In this document: in pieces, positions 1 to 7,387 of the stretch
How positions within the stretch are numbered: the first letter of the stretch is position 1
Layout: each line of letters opens with the position of its first letter
Assembly (NCBI GenBank): GCA_021205485.1
Contig: JAJPXK010000045.1
Coordinates: forward strand, 1 to 28,910
DNA length: 28,910 nt
Source: Clostridia bacterium
GTDB taxonomy: Bacteria; Bacillota; Clostridia; Christensenellales; Borkfalkiaceae
Direction of reading: 5' to 3'
The notes under the pieces: model-generated
Seen by the model: the letters and a program-made list of their open reading frames with translations, nothing else
What the model was told of the DNA's origin: nothing
Database searches by the model: none
Position numbers and translations under genes: made by a program

Positions 1-922
1 CACCATGATAGGCACCATATCGGCCTTCCTTGTATACGTAAACCTCTTCCAGAGCCCCCTCTCGCAGATAGCGCAGGCGTTCAACACGCTGCAGTCGGCA
101 GCGGCGGCTTCGGGCAGGGTATTCGAGTTTCTGGAAGAAGACGAACTTTCTGACGAAACGGGCAAAAAGTATAAGCTCAACCTCGGCGTCAAGGGCGACG
201 TTGAATTCAGGCACGTAAAATTCGGCTACAGCGAAGACAAGATTATAATACCCGACTTTTCGGCCAAAGTTAAAGCGGGCATGAAAGTCGCCATAGTAGG
301 CCCTACGGGCGCAGGCAAAACCACTATGGTAAACCTTTTGATGAGGTTTTACGAGGTAAACAGCGGCGATATATTAATAGACGGCGTTTCCATAAAGGAT
401 ATGCCGAGGGAAGAAGTGCACGACCTGTTCGGCATGGTGCTGCAGGATACATGGATGTTTGAAGGCACCGTACGCGACAACATAGTTTACAGCAAACAAG
501 CCACCGAAGAAGAGCTTAAAACGGCTTGCGACGCCGCAAACATATCGCACTATATATCCACCCTCCCCGGCGGACTTGACTACTATATGGAGTCCGGCGA
601 CGAACTTTCAGGCGGGCAGAAACAGCTTGTCACCATAGCGAGGGCAATGATAGAAAACGCCCCGATGCTTATACTGGACGAAGCTACTTCCAACGTTGAT
701 ACCCGTACCGAAGAACTTATTCAGACGGCGATGGATAACCTCACCAAGGGCAGAACGAGCTTTGTTATCGCTCACAGGCTTTCCACGATTAAGAACGCCG
801 ACCTAATCCTTGTAATGCGCGACGGCAACATTGTAGAGCAGGGCAACCACGAAGAACTTATGGCAAAGAACGGGTTCTACTCCACCCTGTACAACGCGCA
901 GTTCGCCGGCGAAGAGATATAA
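1..922 (+). CDS. ABC exporter, permease-ATPase fusion (3' part only)
   Basis: The gene enters from the left edge of the window, so its true start is not visible; the Met at base 5 is internal. The visible part, about 305 residues, begins in the last membrane helix region of an ABC exporter and continues into a complete nucleotide-binding domain. Numbering from that Met, the Walker A motif GPTGAGKT is at 99-106, the signature LSGGQ at 201-205, Walker B LILDE at 222-226 and the switch His at 257. Proteins of this class (ABCB/MsbA-like) usually have about 580-620 residues and often pair with a second half-transporter encoded upstream, which cannot be checked here. The substrate is unknown. Hairpins follow the stop codon and could end the transcript. 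Confidence 0.93.
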   Translation, partial: TMIGTISAFLVYVNLFQSPLSQIAQAFNTLQSAAAASGRVFEFLEEDELSDETGKKYKLNLGVKGDVEFRHVKFGYSEDKIIIPDFSAKVKAGMKVAIVGPTGAGKTTMVNLLMRFYEVNSGDILIDGVSIKDMPREEVHDLFGMVLQDTWMFEGTVRDNIVYSKQATEEELKTACDAANISHYISTLPGGLDYYMESGDELSGGQKQLVTIARAMIENAPMLILDEATSNVDTRTEELIQTAMDNLTKGRTSFVIAHRLSTIKNADLILVMRDGNIVEQGNHEELMAKNGFYSTLYNAQFAGEEI

Positions 923-958
923 ACAGACTCACATTCAGATATCAACTATACCGCAATT

Positions 959-983
959 AAGGCTTCCCCTAAAAGGGAGCCTT
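959..983. repeat. Imperfect hairpin after the ABC exporter
   Basis: AAGGCT at 959-964 pairs with AGCCTT at 978-983, and CCC pairs with GGG, with one bulged T. There is no good T-run on either side, so it is a poor terminator by itself. It is a diverged relative of the hairpin at 1204-1228. Confidence 0.5.
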
Positions 984-1002
984 AAAAATTCAAATCGTAA
1001 CT

Positions 1003-1044
1003 CTGCCGCCGCATATTATGCGGCGGCAGTTATATTATATTTTA
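1003..1044 (+). terminator. Likely terminator of the ABC exporter gene
   Basis: A perfect 12-bp GC-rich stem (1003-1014 with 1018-1029, three-base loop ATT) is followed by a T/A-rich tail that ends in TTTT. It lies 80 bases after the exporter stop codon on the same strand. The tail is not a pure T-run, so termination efficiency is uncertain. Confidence 0.6.
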
Positions 1045-1199
1045 AGCATATCGCCGTCAATACATATAGCAATCAATACATATGCGTATGGCAAAATATG
1101 CTTTTCAGCCCTTACCACCGTATAATTACTTTACGCACATATCAGCTACAAAACATATTAATCCGGCCATATATGCGGGGCAATCAATATATATACACT

Positions 1200-1228
1200 A
1201 AAAAAGGCTCCCCTATTAGGGGAGCCTT
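1200..1228 (-). terminator. Terminator of the SpoIVA-like gene
   Basis: On the minus strand a 10-bp stem (AAGGCTCCCC with GGGGAGCCTT, five-base loop) is followed by a T-run (1205 down to 1200). It lies 12 bases after the stop codon at 1240. A near copy of the core hairpin occurs at 10155-10177. Confidence 0.8.
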
Positions 1229-1239
1229 AAAAATTCAAT

Positions 1240-2385
1240 TTACAAAATAATCACTATGGCGCCGCCTTTGCCCTCGTTCACCATACGGTTTACGGCCCGT
1301 CGGAGTTTGCCCCTCGTTTCTTCCTGCATAGACGAAACTTTCGCAGCAAGCCCTTCCTGCACCATAGACTTCAGACTCTTGCCAAAGAGGTCGGTATTCC
1401 ACATTTCCTCGGCGTTGCGTTCAAAGCCCGCCATCATGCCCTGCACCATATTTTCGCTCTGCGCGGCGGAGCCCATTATAGGGTTGACCTCGCCAGAGAC
1501 GTCCACCCTTATTATATGGTAACTCGGGGCGCTGGCCTTGAGCTTTATGCCTACATTGCCGCCCTGGCGGATTACAGAGGGCGTATCGTAGACGATATCG
1601 TCTTCAGAGGGCTGTACTATGCCGTAGCCGTTCACGCCAGCGCATTCAAGGGCGTCCTTTACTTTCGCGTACCCCTTTTTAGCCTGCGAGGCAGAACGTA
1701 CAAACCGCATAAGCGAATACTCGCCGTCTATCTCGTCGCCGGCGATTTCTGACAGCATTTCAAAATAAATGCCGTCCTTCGCCTCGGCCTTAAGTTTTAC
1801 GCAGCCCGTTTTAAGGTCCGCCTCCGCAAAGGCGTTCTCCTTCCAGTACTTCGCCCCCGCAAACATGCCGTCCAGATCAGAAAGTTCGCTCATTTTGAAA
1901 ATTTTTGATGAACGCTCAGTAACGGCCGACAACAGTTCGGCAATAGCCGTGTTTTCCTGAGGCATAACCTGCGTCCATTCGGGTATATCCACGTCTATTC
2001 TGCGTAAAGGGAACTCAAACAAAAGAATACGCAAAATATTATTGAGGCCCTCTTCCGCAGCAGAAAAATCAAACCCCGCGGCGGGACAATTACACCTTGC
2101 CGCCACCTCTTCGGCGGCGCTTTGCAAAGACGCGTCGGCGTAAACGACCGCCCTCGGCTTGCCGTCCGTACGCGAGAAAAATTCCGAACTTTCGGCTCCG
2201 TCGCCTTCCGCAAAATATAAGTGAACGCCGCAGGCGGAATCTTTATATTTTACCTCTATTCCGCGCCCTGCGAAGTCAAAGCTGTTTGTAAAAGCTTCGC
2301 AAAGCTGTTCGCCGCACCAAAGCCCTATATTTATCTTCCCTCCGCACCTTGCCGACAGGTCGGAACAAACGTCTGTATCAAGCAT
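1240..2385 (-). CDS. spoIVA: SpoIVA-like spore coat basement protein with a degenerate, shortened ATPase domain
   Basis: The last 130 residues match, from memory, the C-terminal domain of stage IV sporulation protein A, including GYGIVQP, IRQGG, KLKASAPS and the closing NEGKGG...IIL. SpoIVA coats the forespore surface and polymerises using ATP. The middle region (about 121-250) also fits (EFPL...DVDIPEW). The N-terminus DVCSDLSARCGGKINIG lines up with the usual SpoIVA start (DIFKDIAERTGG...), yet the P-loop that should follow (GxxxxGKS/T) reads GEQLCEAFT, and the ATPase region has only about 125 residues instead of about 240. The whole protein has 381 residues against about 492 in B. subtilis. 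The start is supported by GGAGGG five to six bases upstream of ATG. It is probably a divergent paralogue or an ATP-independent form; a second full-length copy elsewhere is possible. Confidence 0.8.
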   Translation of the reverse strand: MLDTDVCSDLSARCGGKINIGLWCGEQLCEAFTNSFDFAGRGIEVKYKDSACGVHLYFAEGDGAESSEFFSRTDGKPRAVVYADASLQSAAEEVAARCNCPAAGFDFSAAEEGLNNILRILLFEFPLRRIDVDIPEWTQVMPQENTAIAELLSAVTERSSKIFKMSELSDLDGMFAGAKYWKENAFAEADLKTGCVKLKAEAKDGIYFEMLSEIAGDEIDGEYSLMRFVRSASQAKKGYAKVKDALECAGVNGYGIVQPSEDDIVYDTPSVIRQGGNVGIKLKASAPSYHIIRVDVSGEVNPIMGSAAQSENMVQGMMAGFERNAEEMWNTDLFGKSLKSMVQEGLAAKVSSMQEETRGKLRRAVNRMVNEGKGGAIVIIL

Positions 2386-2462
2386 ATTTCACCCTCCAAT
2401 TACTACCGTATAAAAAATATATTACGGCTCGGGGCGATTTATGCGGCATATTTTGCCGAAAA

Positions 2463-2485
2463 CAAAAAATTACCGCCAAAGGCGG
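2463..2485 (-). terminator. Hairpin with T-run upstream of the SpoIVA-like gene, after the ATP-grasp gene
   Basis: On the minus strand CCGCC-TTT-GGCGG is followed by TAATTTTTTG. It lies about 65 bases after the stop codon of the ATP-grasp gene (2550), so it probably ends that transcript before the SpoIVA-like gene. The stem is short (5 bp). The flanking TACCGC and GCGGTA (2471-2476, 2501-2506) could form an alternative plus-strand stem before a run of eight T. Confidence 0.55.
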
Positions 2486-2549
2486 ATAAATCCAGCCTCA
2501 GCGGTACTTTTTTTTATATTTTACTGTAAGCCGTCGGCGGCGCCAAAGT

Positions 2550-3743
2550 TTATATCTCGTCAGAAAGAAGGACGTTGCGGTAGAAAATATCCATTTCTTC
2601 CTTGGTTTTGAATGTCGCGAGGTACATAATATCGCCCATAGCGGCCGACAACGCCTCGGGTATACGCTCTATGGCCTTGAGATTATCTTTGTACATCTCT
2701 ATAATTTCGTCGTCGGAATATACAAAACGCTTGCCGTCGCGCCTGCCCGCGTAAGCGCAGTAGTACCTTTCGCCCGTGCCTACAAGCGAGCTGTCGTAAG
2801 TTATCATATCCGCCCATATCTTATACACGTCGGTGCTGTTGGCGTAGTTCATCATATCTGGCGAAAACCCTCCGCACGGCCTCATATTTACCTCAAGGGC
2901 TATAACGTCGCCCTTTTTGCCGAGGTACTGGTCTGAAAGAAGACGGAAAAATTCAAAGTGTACAAAGCGGCTTCTCACGCCGAAAGCCCTTACCGTACGC
3001 CTGCCCGCATCCTTTACGTCGTCGGCGAGCTTGTTCACCATATAGTAAATACTGTTGGAGTTGTTGTTTACTATATCCATTATAGAATAGGGCGTAACGT
3101 TGCCCGTTTCGAATATAGGGTAGCCGTGGCTGTCTATCACGGCGTCGTAAGAATTTACCTCGGCGTCTACAAATTCCTCCATAATATACTCAAAGGGAGG
3201 TTTGTTGCGGAAAAACGCTTCAAGCTCGTTGTCGTCAGAGAGTTTATAGGTATCGTTGGCGCCTACGCCGTTGTCGGGCTTTACTATTACGGGATAGCCG
3301 ACTACAGCTATAAATTCTTTGCAGGTTGAAATGTCTGTAGCCATGCAGTAGCGGGCGGTAACAATGCCTGCGTTCTGGTAGTACTTTTTCATTTTGGACT
3401 TGCATTTCACCCTGTCCATATCGGCGACCTGGAAGCCGCTTTTTATATTGAAGTCGGTGCGAAGCCGCGCATCCTGTTCAAGCCAGTATTCGTTGTTGCT
3501 GTCAAGGAAGTCTATCCTGCCGTAAGAATGTATAAAATAGGCCACCCCCCTGTATACCTCGTCGTAATTTTTGAGGGAATGTACCCAGTAATATTCGGTA
3601 AGCGAAGCTTTAAGTTCGGGCGATAAGTCGTCGTAAGGGCAGTCGCCTATGCCTAAGACGTTAAAGCCGTTGTTTTTAAGTTCTCTGCAAAACTTCCAGT
3701 AGTTGGTAGGGAAATTAGGTGATGTAAAAATAAAGTTCTTCAT
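2550..3743 (-). CDS. ATP-grasp domain ligase of unknown substrate
   Basis: The 397-residue protein has the layout of ATP-grasp carboxylate-amine ligases. An N-terminal Rossmann-like region is followed by the ATP-binding segment YPVIVKPDNGVGAND (around residues 150-165), the hinge segment IMEEFV, and the metal-binding end ALEVNMRPCGG (about 288-298), where Glu and Asn normally hold Mg. Such enzymes join a carboxylate to an amine or thiol through an acyl phosphate. The sequence does not show which substrate is used. The start has AGAGGAT eight bases upstream. It lies downstream of two esterase-like genes on the same strand, with an 80-base gap holding a long inverted repeat, so co-transcription is possible but not certain. 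No membrane segment or signal peptide is visible. Confidence 0.85.
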   Translation of the reverse strand: MKNFIFTSPNFPTNYWKFCRELKNNGFNVLGIGDCPYDDLSPELKASLTEYYWVHSLKNYDEVYRGVAYFIHSYGRIDFLDSNNEYWLEQDARLRTDFNIKSGFQVADMDRVKCKSKMKKYYQNAGIVTARYCMATDISTCKEFIAVVGYPVIVKPDNGVGANDTYKLSDDNELEAFFRNKPPFEYIMEEFVDAEVNSYDAVIDSHGYPIFETGNVTPYSIMDIVNNNSNSIYYMVNKLADDVKDAGRRTVRAFGVRSRFVHFEFFRLLSDQYLGKKGDVIALEVNMRPCGGFSPDMMNYANSTDVYKIWADMITYDSSLVGTGERYYCAYAGRRDGKRFVYSDDEIIEMYKDNLKAIERIPEALSAAMGDIMYLATFKTKEEMDIFYRNVLLSDEI

Positions 3744-3767
3744 AATTTATCCTCTGATTTAGTTCAC

Positions 3768-3803
3768 GAATTTATTTTTGCATTGCTGCGCAAAAATAAA
3801 TTC
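3768..3803. repeat. Perfect 14-bp inverted repeat between the ATP-grasp and esterase genes
   Basis: GAATTTATTTTTGC at 3768-3781 is the exact reverse complement of 3790-3803, with an eight-base loop. It is AT-rich and has no T-run after it on either strand, so it does not look like a standard terminator. It could be an mRNA processing or stability element or a protein-binding site. Confidence 0.6.
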
Positions 3804-3823
3804 CGCGATTACTGTAAATCTTT

Positions 3824-4564
3824 TTAATTTTCTAACAGTTTAGGCAAAAAGTACGCCGCCTGCACGTACCACCAGTCCCAGTCGTGTTTTACGTCGCCGC
3901 CCCAGATATCTACCCACGCCTCTATGCCCTTTGACCGCAGGATATCCGCAAACGAACGGGTGCTTTCCAATGTCTCTATCTCCCAGGCGCCCTGTCCTAC
4001 GCAAAGCACAATGCGGCTGTCGTTGTACATATTTATATAGGGATGGTCCGCAGGCATATTTGCAATAAATTGCTGAGGGGAATTTTCGTACGTAAGCCTG
4101 TCGTGGTATGCCCCGAAGAAATATTCGTTGGTATATATGCCCGAAAGAGACATAAGCATATCGAATTTATCGGGAAAACGGAACATAAGAGTTGCGGCGT
4201 GCAACCCGCCGAGGCTTAAACCGCTTACGCCGAACTTAAAACCCGTTCCGTTTATCGCGGCAAACTCAGGCATGGCCTCGTTTACTATATAGTGAATCCA
4301 GCTTTCGTGCCTTGTTATCCGCCAGTGAGGGTCGCCCTGCGACGAAATAGTCTCGCCGTCTATGCTGTCTATGGTAAAAACCTGAATGCGGCCGTCCTCT
4401 ATATACGGGGCGTAAATGTCGAGCATACGCATATCCTCAAACTCGTAAAACCTGCCGCCCTGGCAGGGCACCGCTATAAACGGCTTGCCGCCATGGCCGT
4501 ACACTTTAAATTCCATATCCCTGCCTAACGCGGGGCTGTACCTTTTGTAATAACGTATTTCCAT
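3824..4564 (-). CDS. Esterase-family alpha/beta hydrolase
   Basis: The 246-residue protein fits the putative esterase family (Esterase D / Pfam Esterase type). The nucleophile elbow is GLSLGG with Ser117, and a likely catalytic His is H227 in the segment VKHDWDWW, which resembles the HxWxxW ending of this family. It starts with a beta-rich segment (RYYKRYSPALGRDMEFKVYG). No signal peptide is present, so it should be cytoplasmic. The substrate is unknown; related proteins act on acyl or feruloyl esters. The gene lies 40 bases after another esterase of the same broad fold. Its ribosome binding site (AAAGAGAGA) is weak. Confidence 0.82.
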   Translation of the reverse strand: MEIRYYKRYSPALGRDMEFKVYGHGGKPFIAVPCQGGRFYEFEDMRMLDIYAPYIEDGRIQVFTIDSIDGETISSQGDPHWRITRHESWIHYIVNEAMPEFAAINGTGFKFGVSGLSLGGLHAATLMFRFPDKFDMLMSLSGIYTNEYFFGAYHDRLTYENSPQQFIANMPADHPYINMYNDSRIVLCVGQGAWEIETLESTRSFADILRSKGIEAWVDIWGGDVKHDWDWWYVQAAYFLPKLLEN

Positions 4565-4604
4565 ATAGTCTCTCTTTGTATTTTAGTATAGCGTTATATT
4601 GCCG

Positions 4605-5366
4605 TCAATACTCCCCCGCGAAGCCTAAGGCGTTCATAAAAAACGGTATCTGTTTTTCCCAGCTCGCCTCGCAGTGAGTTCCGTAGGGCACCACCCTGGT
4701 TGTTACAAACGCCCCTTTATTTATTAAGGCGGAAGATGTTTTTGCAAACAGCTCCCTCTGGCGGCTGTGGTTAGAAAATTCCTTGCTGCCGTAGTCCATA
4801 TAAATATTGGTATTAAGGCCGAAGCGGGCCTCTTTTACAAACTCTGGCAAACCGCCGTTTACCCATAAACTCGGCGAAAGGGCGGCCGCCTTGGAAAATA
4901 TTTTGTTGTAGGAGCATACGGCGTAAAGCGACATAAGCCCGCCCATAGAACTTCCCGCGATGATGGTGTTCGCCCTTGAAGGCAACGTTCTGAAGTTTGC
5001 GTCTATAAACGGCTTAAATTCGGTTGTAAGCCAGTCCATATAGATTTTGCCCCTGCCGAAAATGGCAGTGCCGTCCTGCATAAAAAAGTCTACGGGGGAA
5101 TATTCCGACAGTCTGCCGTTGCCCTTTGTGTCGCATTCCACCGCGGCGACTATTATTTTTGTGTGAGTCCCGTCCAGATATTCGCCTACGCCCCAGCTTT
5201 TGCCGTATGTGGCCTCGCTGTCAAAAAAGACGTTCTGTCCGTCGAACATATACATTACGGGGTAACGCCTGCCCGTCCAGTCGTAGTCGTCGGGCAGATA
5301 TACCGAAACTCTTCTCGCTCTTTCGCCCGTAAGCTGAGGGATTGAAATTTCCCATTCATTGACCAT
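4605..5366 (-). CDS. Esterase-family alpha/beta hydrolase (enterochelin/feruloyl esterase type)
   Basis: The 253-residue protein has the typical opening of the Esterase family: RRVSVYLPDDYD followed by YPVMYMFDGQNVF. The nucleophile elbow is GSSMGG with Ser140 and the catalytic His is probably H231 in GTHCEASWE. Proteins like this hydrolyse esters of siderophores, feruloylated sugars or acyl groups; the true substrate cannot be read from sequence. No signal peptide is visible. The gene follows the lysophospholipase-like gene after only 13 bases and precedes the other esterase by 40, so the three hydrolases probably share a transcript. AGAGG lies about nine bases before the ATG. Confidence 0.87.
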   Translation of the reverse strand: MVNEWEISIPQLTGERARRVSVYLPDDYDWTGRRYPVMYMFDGQNVFFDSEATYGKSWGVGEYLDGTHTKIIVAAVECDTKGNGRLSEYSPVDFFMQDGTAIFGRGKIYMDWLTTEFKPFIDANFRTLPSRANTIIAGSSMGGLMSLYAVCSYNKIFSKAAALSPSLWVNGGLPEFVKEARFGLNTNIYMDYGSKEFSNHSRQRELFAKTSSALINKGAFVTTRVVPYGTHCEASWEKQIPFFMNALGFAGEY

Positions 5367-5379
5367 ATATAAAAGCCTC

Positions 5380-6300
5380 TTACGATATTTTGCCGTTTAA
5401 AAAAGAAATAATGTCTGCGGCGACCTTTTCCCCGCAGTCGTCGTTTAAAATCTCGTGCCGCATGCCCTTATACAGGGTAATACTCACGTCTTTCACGCCA
5501 TATTTTTTAAGTTTTGAGTAAACCTTTTTTACTCCCTTGCCATAGCCGCCGACAGGGTCCATATCGCCCGAAACTACGTATACAGGCAGATTTTCAGGTA
5601 TGGCCCTGAAAGTTTTTTTGGAACACGCCCTGCGGATTATCCTGAAGAGGCCTAAAAAGCCCGAACAGGTAAAGCCGAAGCCGCAAAGCTCGTCGGCGAT
5701 GTATGCGTCTACGTTCTTCTCGTTTACCGAAAGCCAGTCTACAGACGTCCTCGCGGGCTTGAATTTATTGTTGTAACTGCCGAAGCCGAGTTTTGTTATA
5801 AACTTGCTTCTGTGGTTCCAGCCATTTACTCCGCCTATAATTTTAGTCACGTCTATAGCGACGTCCATCAAAAGCCTGCTCTGCCAGCCCGTGCCCATAA
5901 TTATGGCGCCGCTGAGCCCCCGGCCGTATTCAGAAAGATAGGCGCGGCAGAAAAACGAACCCATGCTGTGGCCTAAAACAAAGTAAGGTATATCGGGGGC
6001 CGCCTCTTTTGCCTTTAAGGTGAGGGAATATATATCCTTTAACACGTAATTTTCGCCGTGGTCTACGGGAAAATTGCCAAGCTCCTCCCTTTTAACGGTA
6101 TCGCCGTGGCCGAGGTGGTCTTCGGCGCACACCATAAACCCCTGTTTTGCAAGGGCTTCGGCGAAGGGCGAATATCTCGCCGCATATTCTTCCATTCCGT
6201 GTATAATCTGTAATACCGCTTTAGGCTTGCCTTCGGGCTGCCATATGCACGCGTGAACGGTATGCTCGCCGTCTGACGAAGCGTAGTATATATCTTGCAT
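5380..6300 (-). CDS. Alpha/beta hydrolase, monoacylglycerol lipase / lysophospholipase-like
   Basis: The 306-residue protein belongs to the Hydrolase_4 (PldB/MGL-like) group. The oxyanion region is IIHGMEEYAARY, the nucleophile elbow is GHSMGS with Ser112, the acid is the Asp in SGDMDPVG and the base is the His in GMRHEILND near the C-terminus. This family removes acyl chains from monoacylglycerols or lysophospholipids. There is no signal peptide. The start has AAAGGA nine bases upstream. A 67-base gap separates it from the ketopantoate-reductase gene upstream, and it is followed closely by two esterase genes. Confidence 0.9.
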   Translation of the reverse strand: MQDIYYASSDGEHTVHACIWQPEGKPKAVLQIIHGMEEYAARYSPFAEALAKQGFMVCAEDHLGHGDTVKREELGNFPVDHGENYVLKDIYSLTLKAKEAAPDIPYFVLGHSMGSFFCRAYLSEYGRGLSGAIIMGTGWQSRLLMDVAIDVTKIIGGVNGWNHRSKFITKLGFGSYNNKFKPARTSVDWLSVNEKNVDAYIADELCGFGFTCSGFLGLFRIIRRACSKKTFRAIPENLPVYVVSGDMDPVGGYGKGVKKVYSKLKKYGVKDVSITLYKGMRHEILNDDCGEKVAADIISFLNGKIS

Positions 6301-6367
6301 AATTATTCCTTTTATTTTTTATAAAATTATAGCACCGCTTACAAAAAATTTCAAGCTATGGCGACGC

Positions 6368-7381
6368 TTACAGCAAATTTTTGAATAAATTTATATTTTC
6401 AGGCGAAATTTTGCGTTCTCCCACCTCTATTTCCTTTATAATTTTTACTGCGAGCCCGTTATACGGCGTCAAAAAACTCGCCCCTTCGCCGTAGGATATG
6501 GCAACGCCGTTTATAAAATCTATCTCGCACTTTTTGCCCTTCTGCAAATCGAAGAGCATGCCTGACTGCAAAAGAGAGTGGTTTTTCATAACTGTCGGCA
6601 TCAAAGAAAGGGTGAAAGCCTTTTTGAGTTTACTTTTGTAAGAAAGCAACGCAGCGACGTCGTGCCCCTGGATTTTTTCGGGTTTTATGCCGCAGGCCCG
6701 CCCCGCGGCGACGCTCTCGTTAAAAATTTCCAGGGCGACCCTTTTGCTGAGTTTGCCCCTCGCGACCTCGCCGAAGGTAAGGCCGGACATCGCCGACAGG
6801 GAAGAAAAGGCGCAGTTTATGGCAAGTTTTATCCACCTCGCCCCGATAAAATTATCCTCTGTTGTAACCTCGCCTGCCTGACTTAAAATATTTTTCACGT
6901 CTTCAAGCTTGTTTTTGCTTGCCTCATAAAGAGAGCCGAGGGCGAACTGCATGGCCTTTGGCGAAGTTGTAAGCTTAGAGCAGCCCTCGCCTATAAACGT
7001 GGCGCCCCAGCTCACCGCGCAGCCGACGCAGCGGTCTTCGCCGACAATTTCGGCAACCGACGGTTCGGGCAGTCCGTTTTGCATGGTACACACAACGCCG
7101 TTTTCTGCAATGTGAGGCAAAAGAGCGGCAAGTATGCCCGAATTATCGCTCTGTTTGGTCATCAGAAATACTATATCGTAAACGCCGTTTATACCGTCGG
7201 GGGTGTACGCGTTTACGAGTACGGTAAAGTCCGCGGCGCCGATAATGTGAGCCCCGCTTTTATTTAAAGCGTTTACGTGCCGTAAATTTCTCGTTACTAA
7301 ATCGGCCTGAACGCCCGCCCTGGCAAGAAAGGCGCCGAGGACGGTGCCCATGGCGCCCGCGCCGTAGATTAAAATACGCAT
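6368..7381 (-). CDS. Ketopantoate reductase family protein (PanE/ApbA)
   Basis: The 337-residue protein starts with the NADPH-binding glycine motif GAGAMG at 7-12, right after a first beta strand. It has the family segment MTKQSDN, and the Lys/Asn helix WIKLAINCAFSSLSA (about 185-200) that carries the catalytic Lys and substrate-binding Asn of 2-dehydropantoate 2-reductase. The usual reaction is the NADPH-dependent reduction of ketopantoate to pantoate for coenzyme A synthesis. No panB, panC or panD is nearby and the gene follows a beta-glucosidase by six bases, so it may instead be one of the many family members with an unknown 2-keto acid substrate. Its ribosome binding site (GTAGGTAG) overlaps the stop codon of the preceding gene, suggesting translational coupling. 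Confidence 0.85.
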   Translation of the reverse strand: MRILIYGAGAMGTVLGAFLARAGVQADLVTRNLRHVNALNKSGAHIIGAADFTVLVNAYTPDGINGVYDIVFLMTKQSDNSGILAALLPHIAENGVVCTMQNGLPEPSVAEIVGEDRCVGCAVSWGATFIGEGCSKLTTSPKAMQFALGSLYEASKNKLEDVKNILSQAGEVTTEDNFIGARWIKLAINCAFSSLSAMSGLTFGEVARGKLSKRVALEIFNESVAAGRACGIKPEKIQGHDVAALLSYKSKLKKAFTLSLMPTVMKNHSLLQSGMLFDLQKGKKCEIDFINGVAISYGEGASFLTPYNGLAVKIIKEIEVGERKISPENINLFKNLL

Positions 7382-7387
7382 AGCTAC

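Larger units (their letters stand above)
975..1238. repeat. 19-base direct repeat spanning the gene-free stretch 923-1239
   Basis: The 19 bases at 975-993 recur exactly at 1220-1238 in the same orientation: the right arm of each hairpin, GGGAGCCTT, followed by AAAAATTCAA. The roughly 230 bases between them are AT-rich, contain no credible gene and hold short degenerate repeats based on CAATCAATA with ATATAT runs (near 1070 and 1180). The second copy abuts the stop codon of the SpoIVA-like gene. I see no transposase or RNA gene here; the repeat may be a duplicated terminator. Confidence 0.6.

Noticed and set aside
1256..2529. Several open frames of 60-100 codons opposite the SpoIVA-like gene
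   Set aside because: They lack ribosome binding sites and recognisable domains and lie inside a well-supported gene on the other strand.
6368..7381. A pantothenate synthesis cluster around the PanE-family gene
   Set aside because: No panB, panC, panD or coaX genes are present, so pathway membership cannot be claimed.
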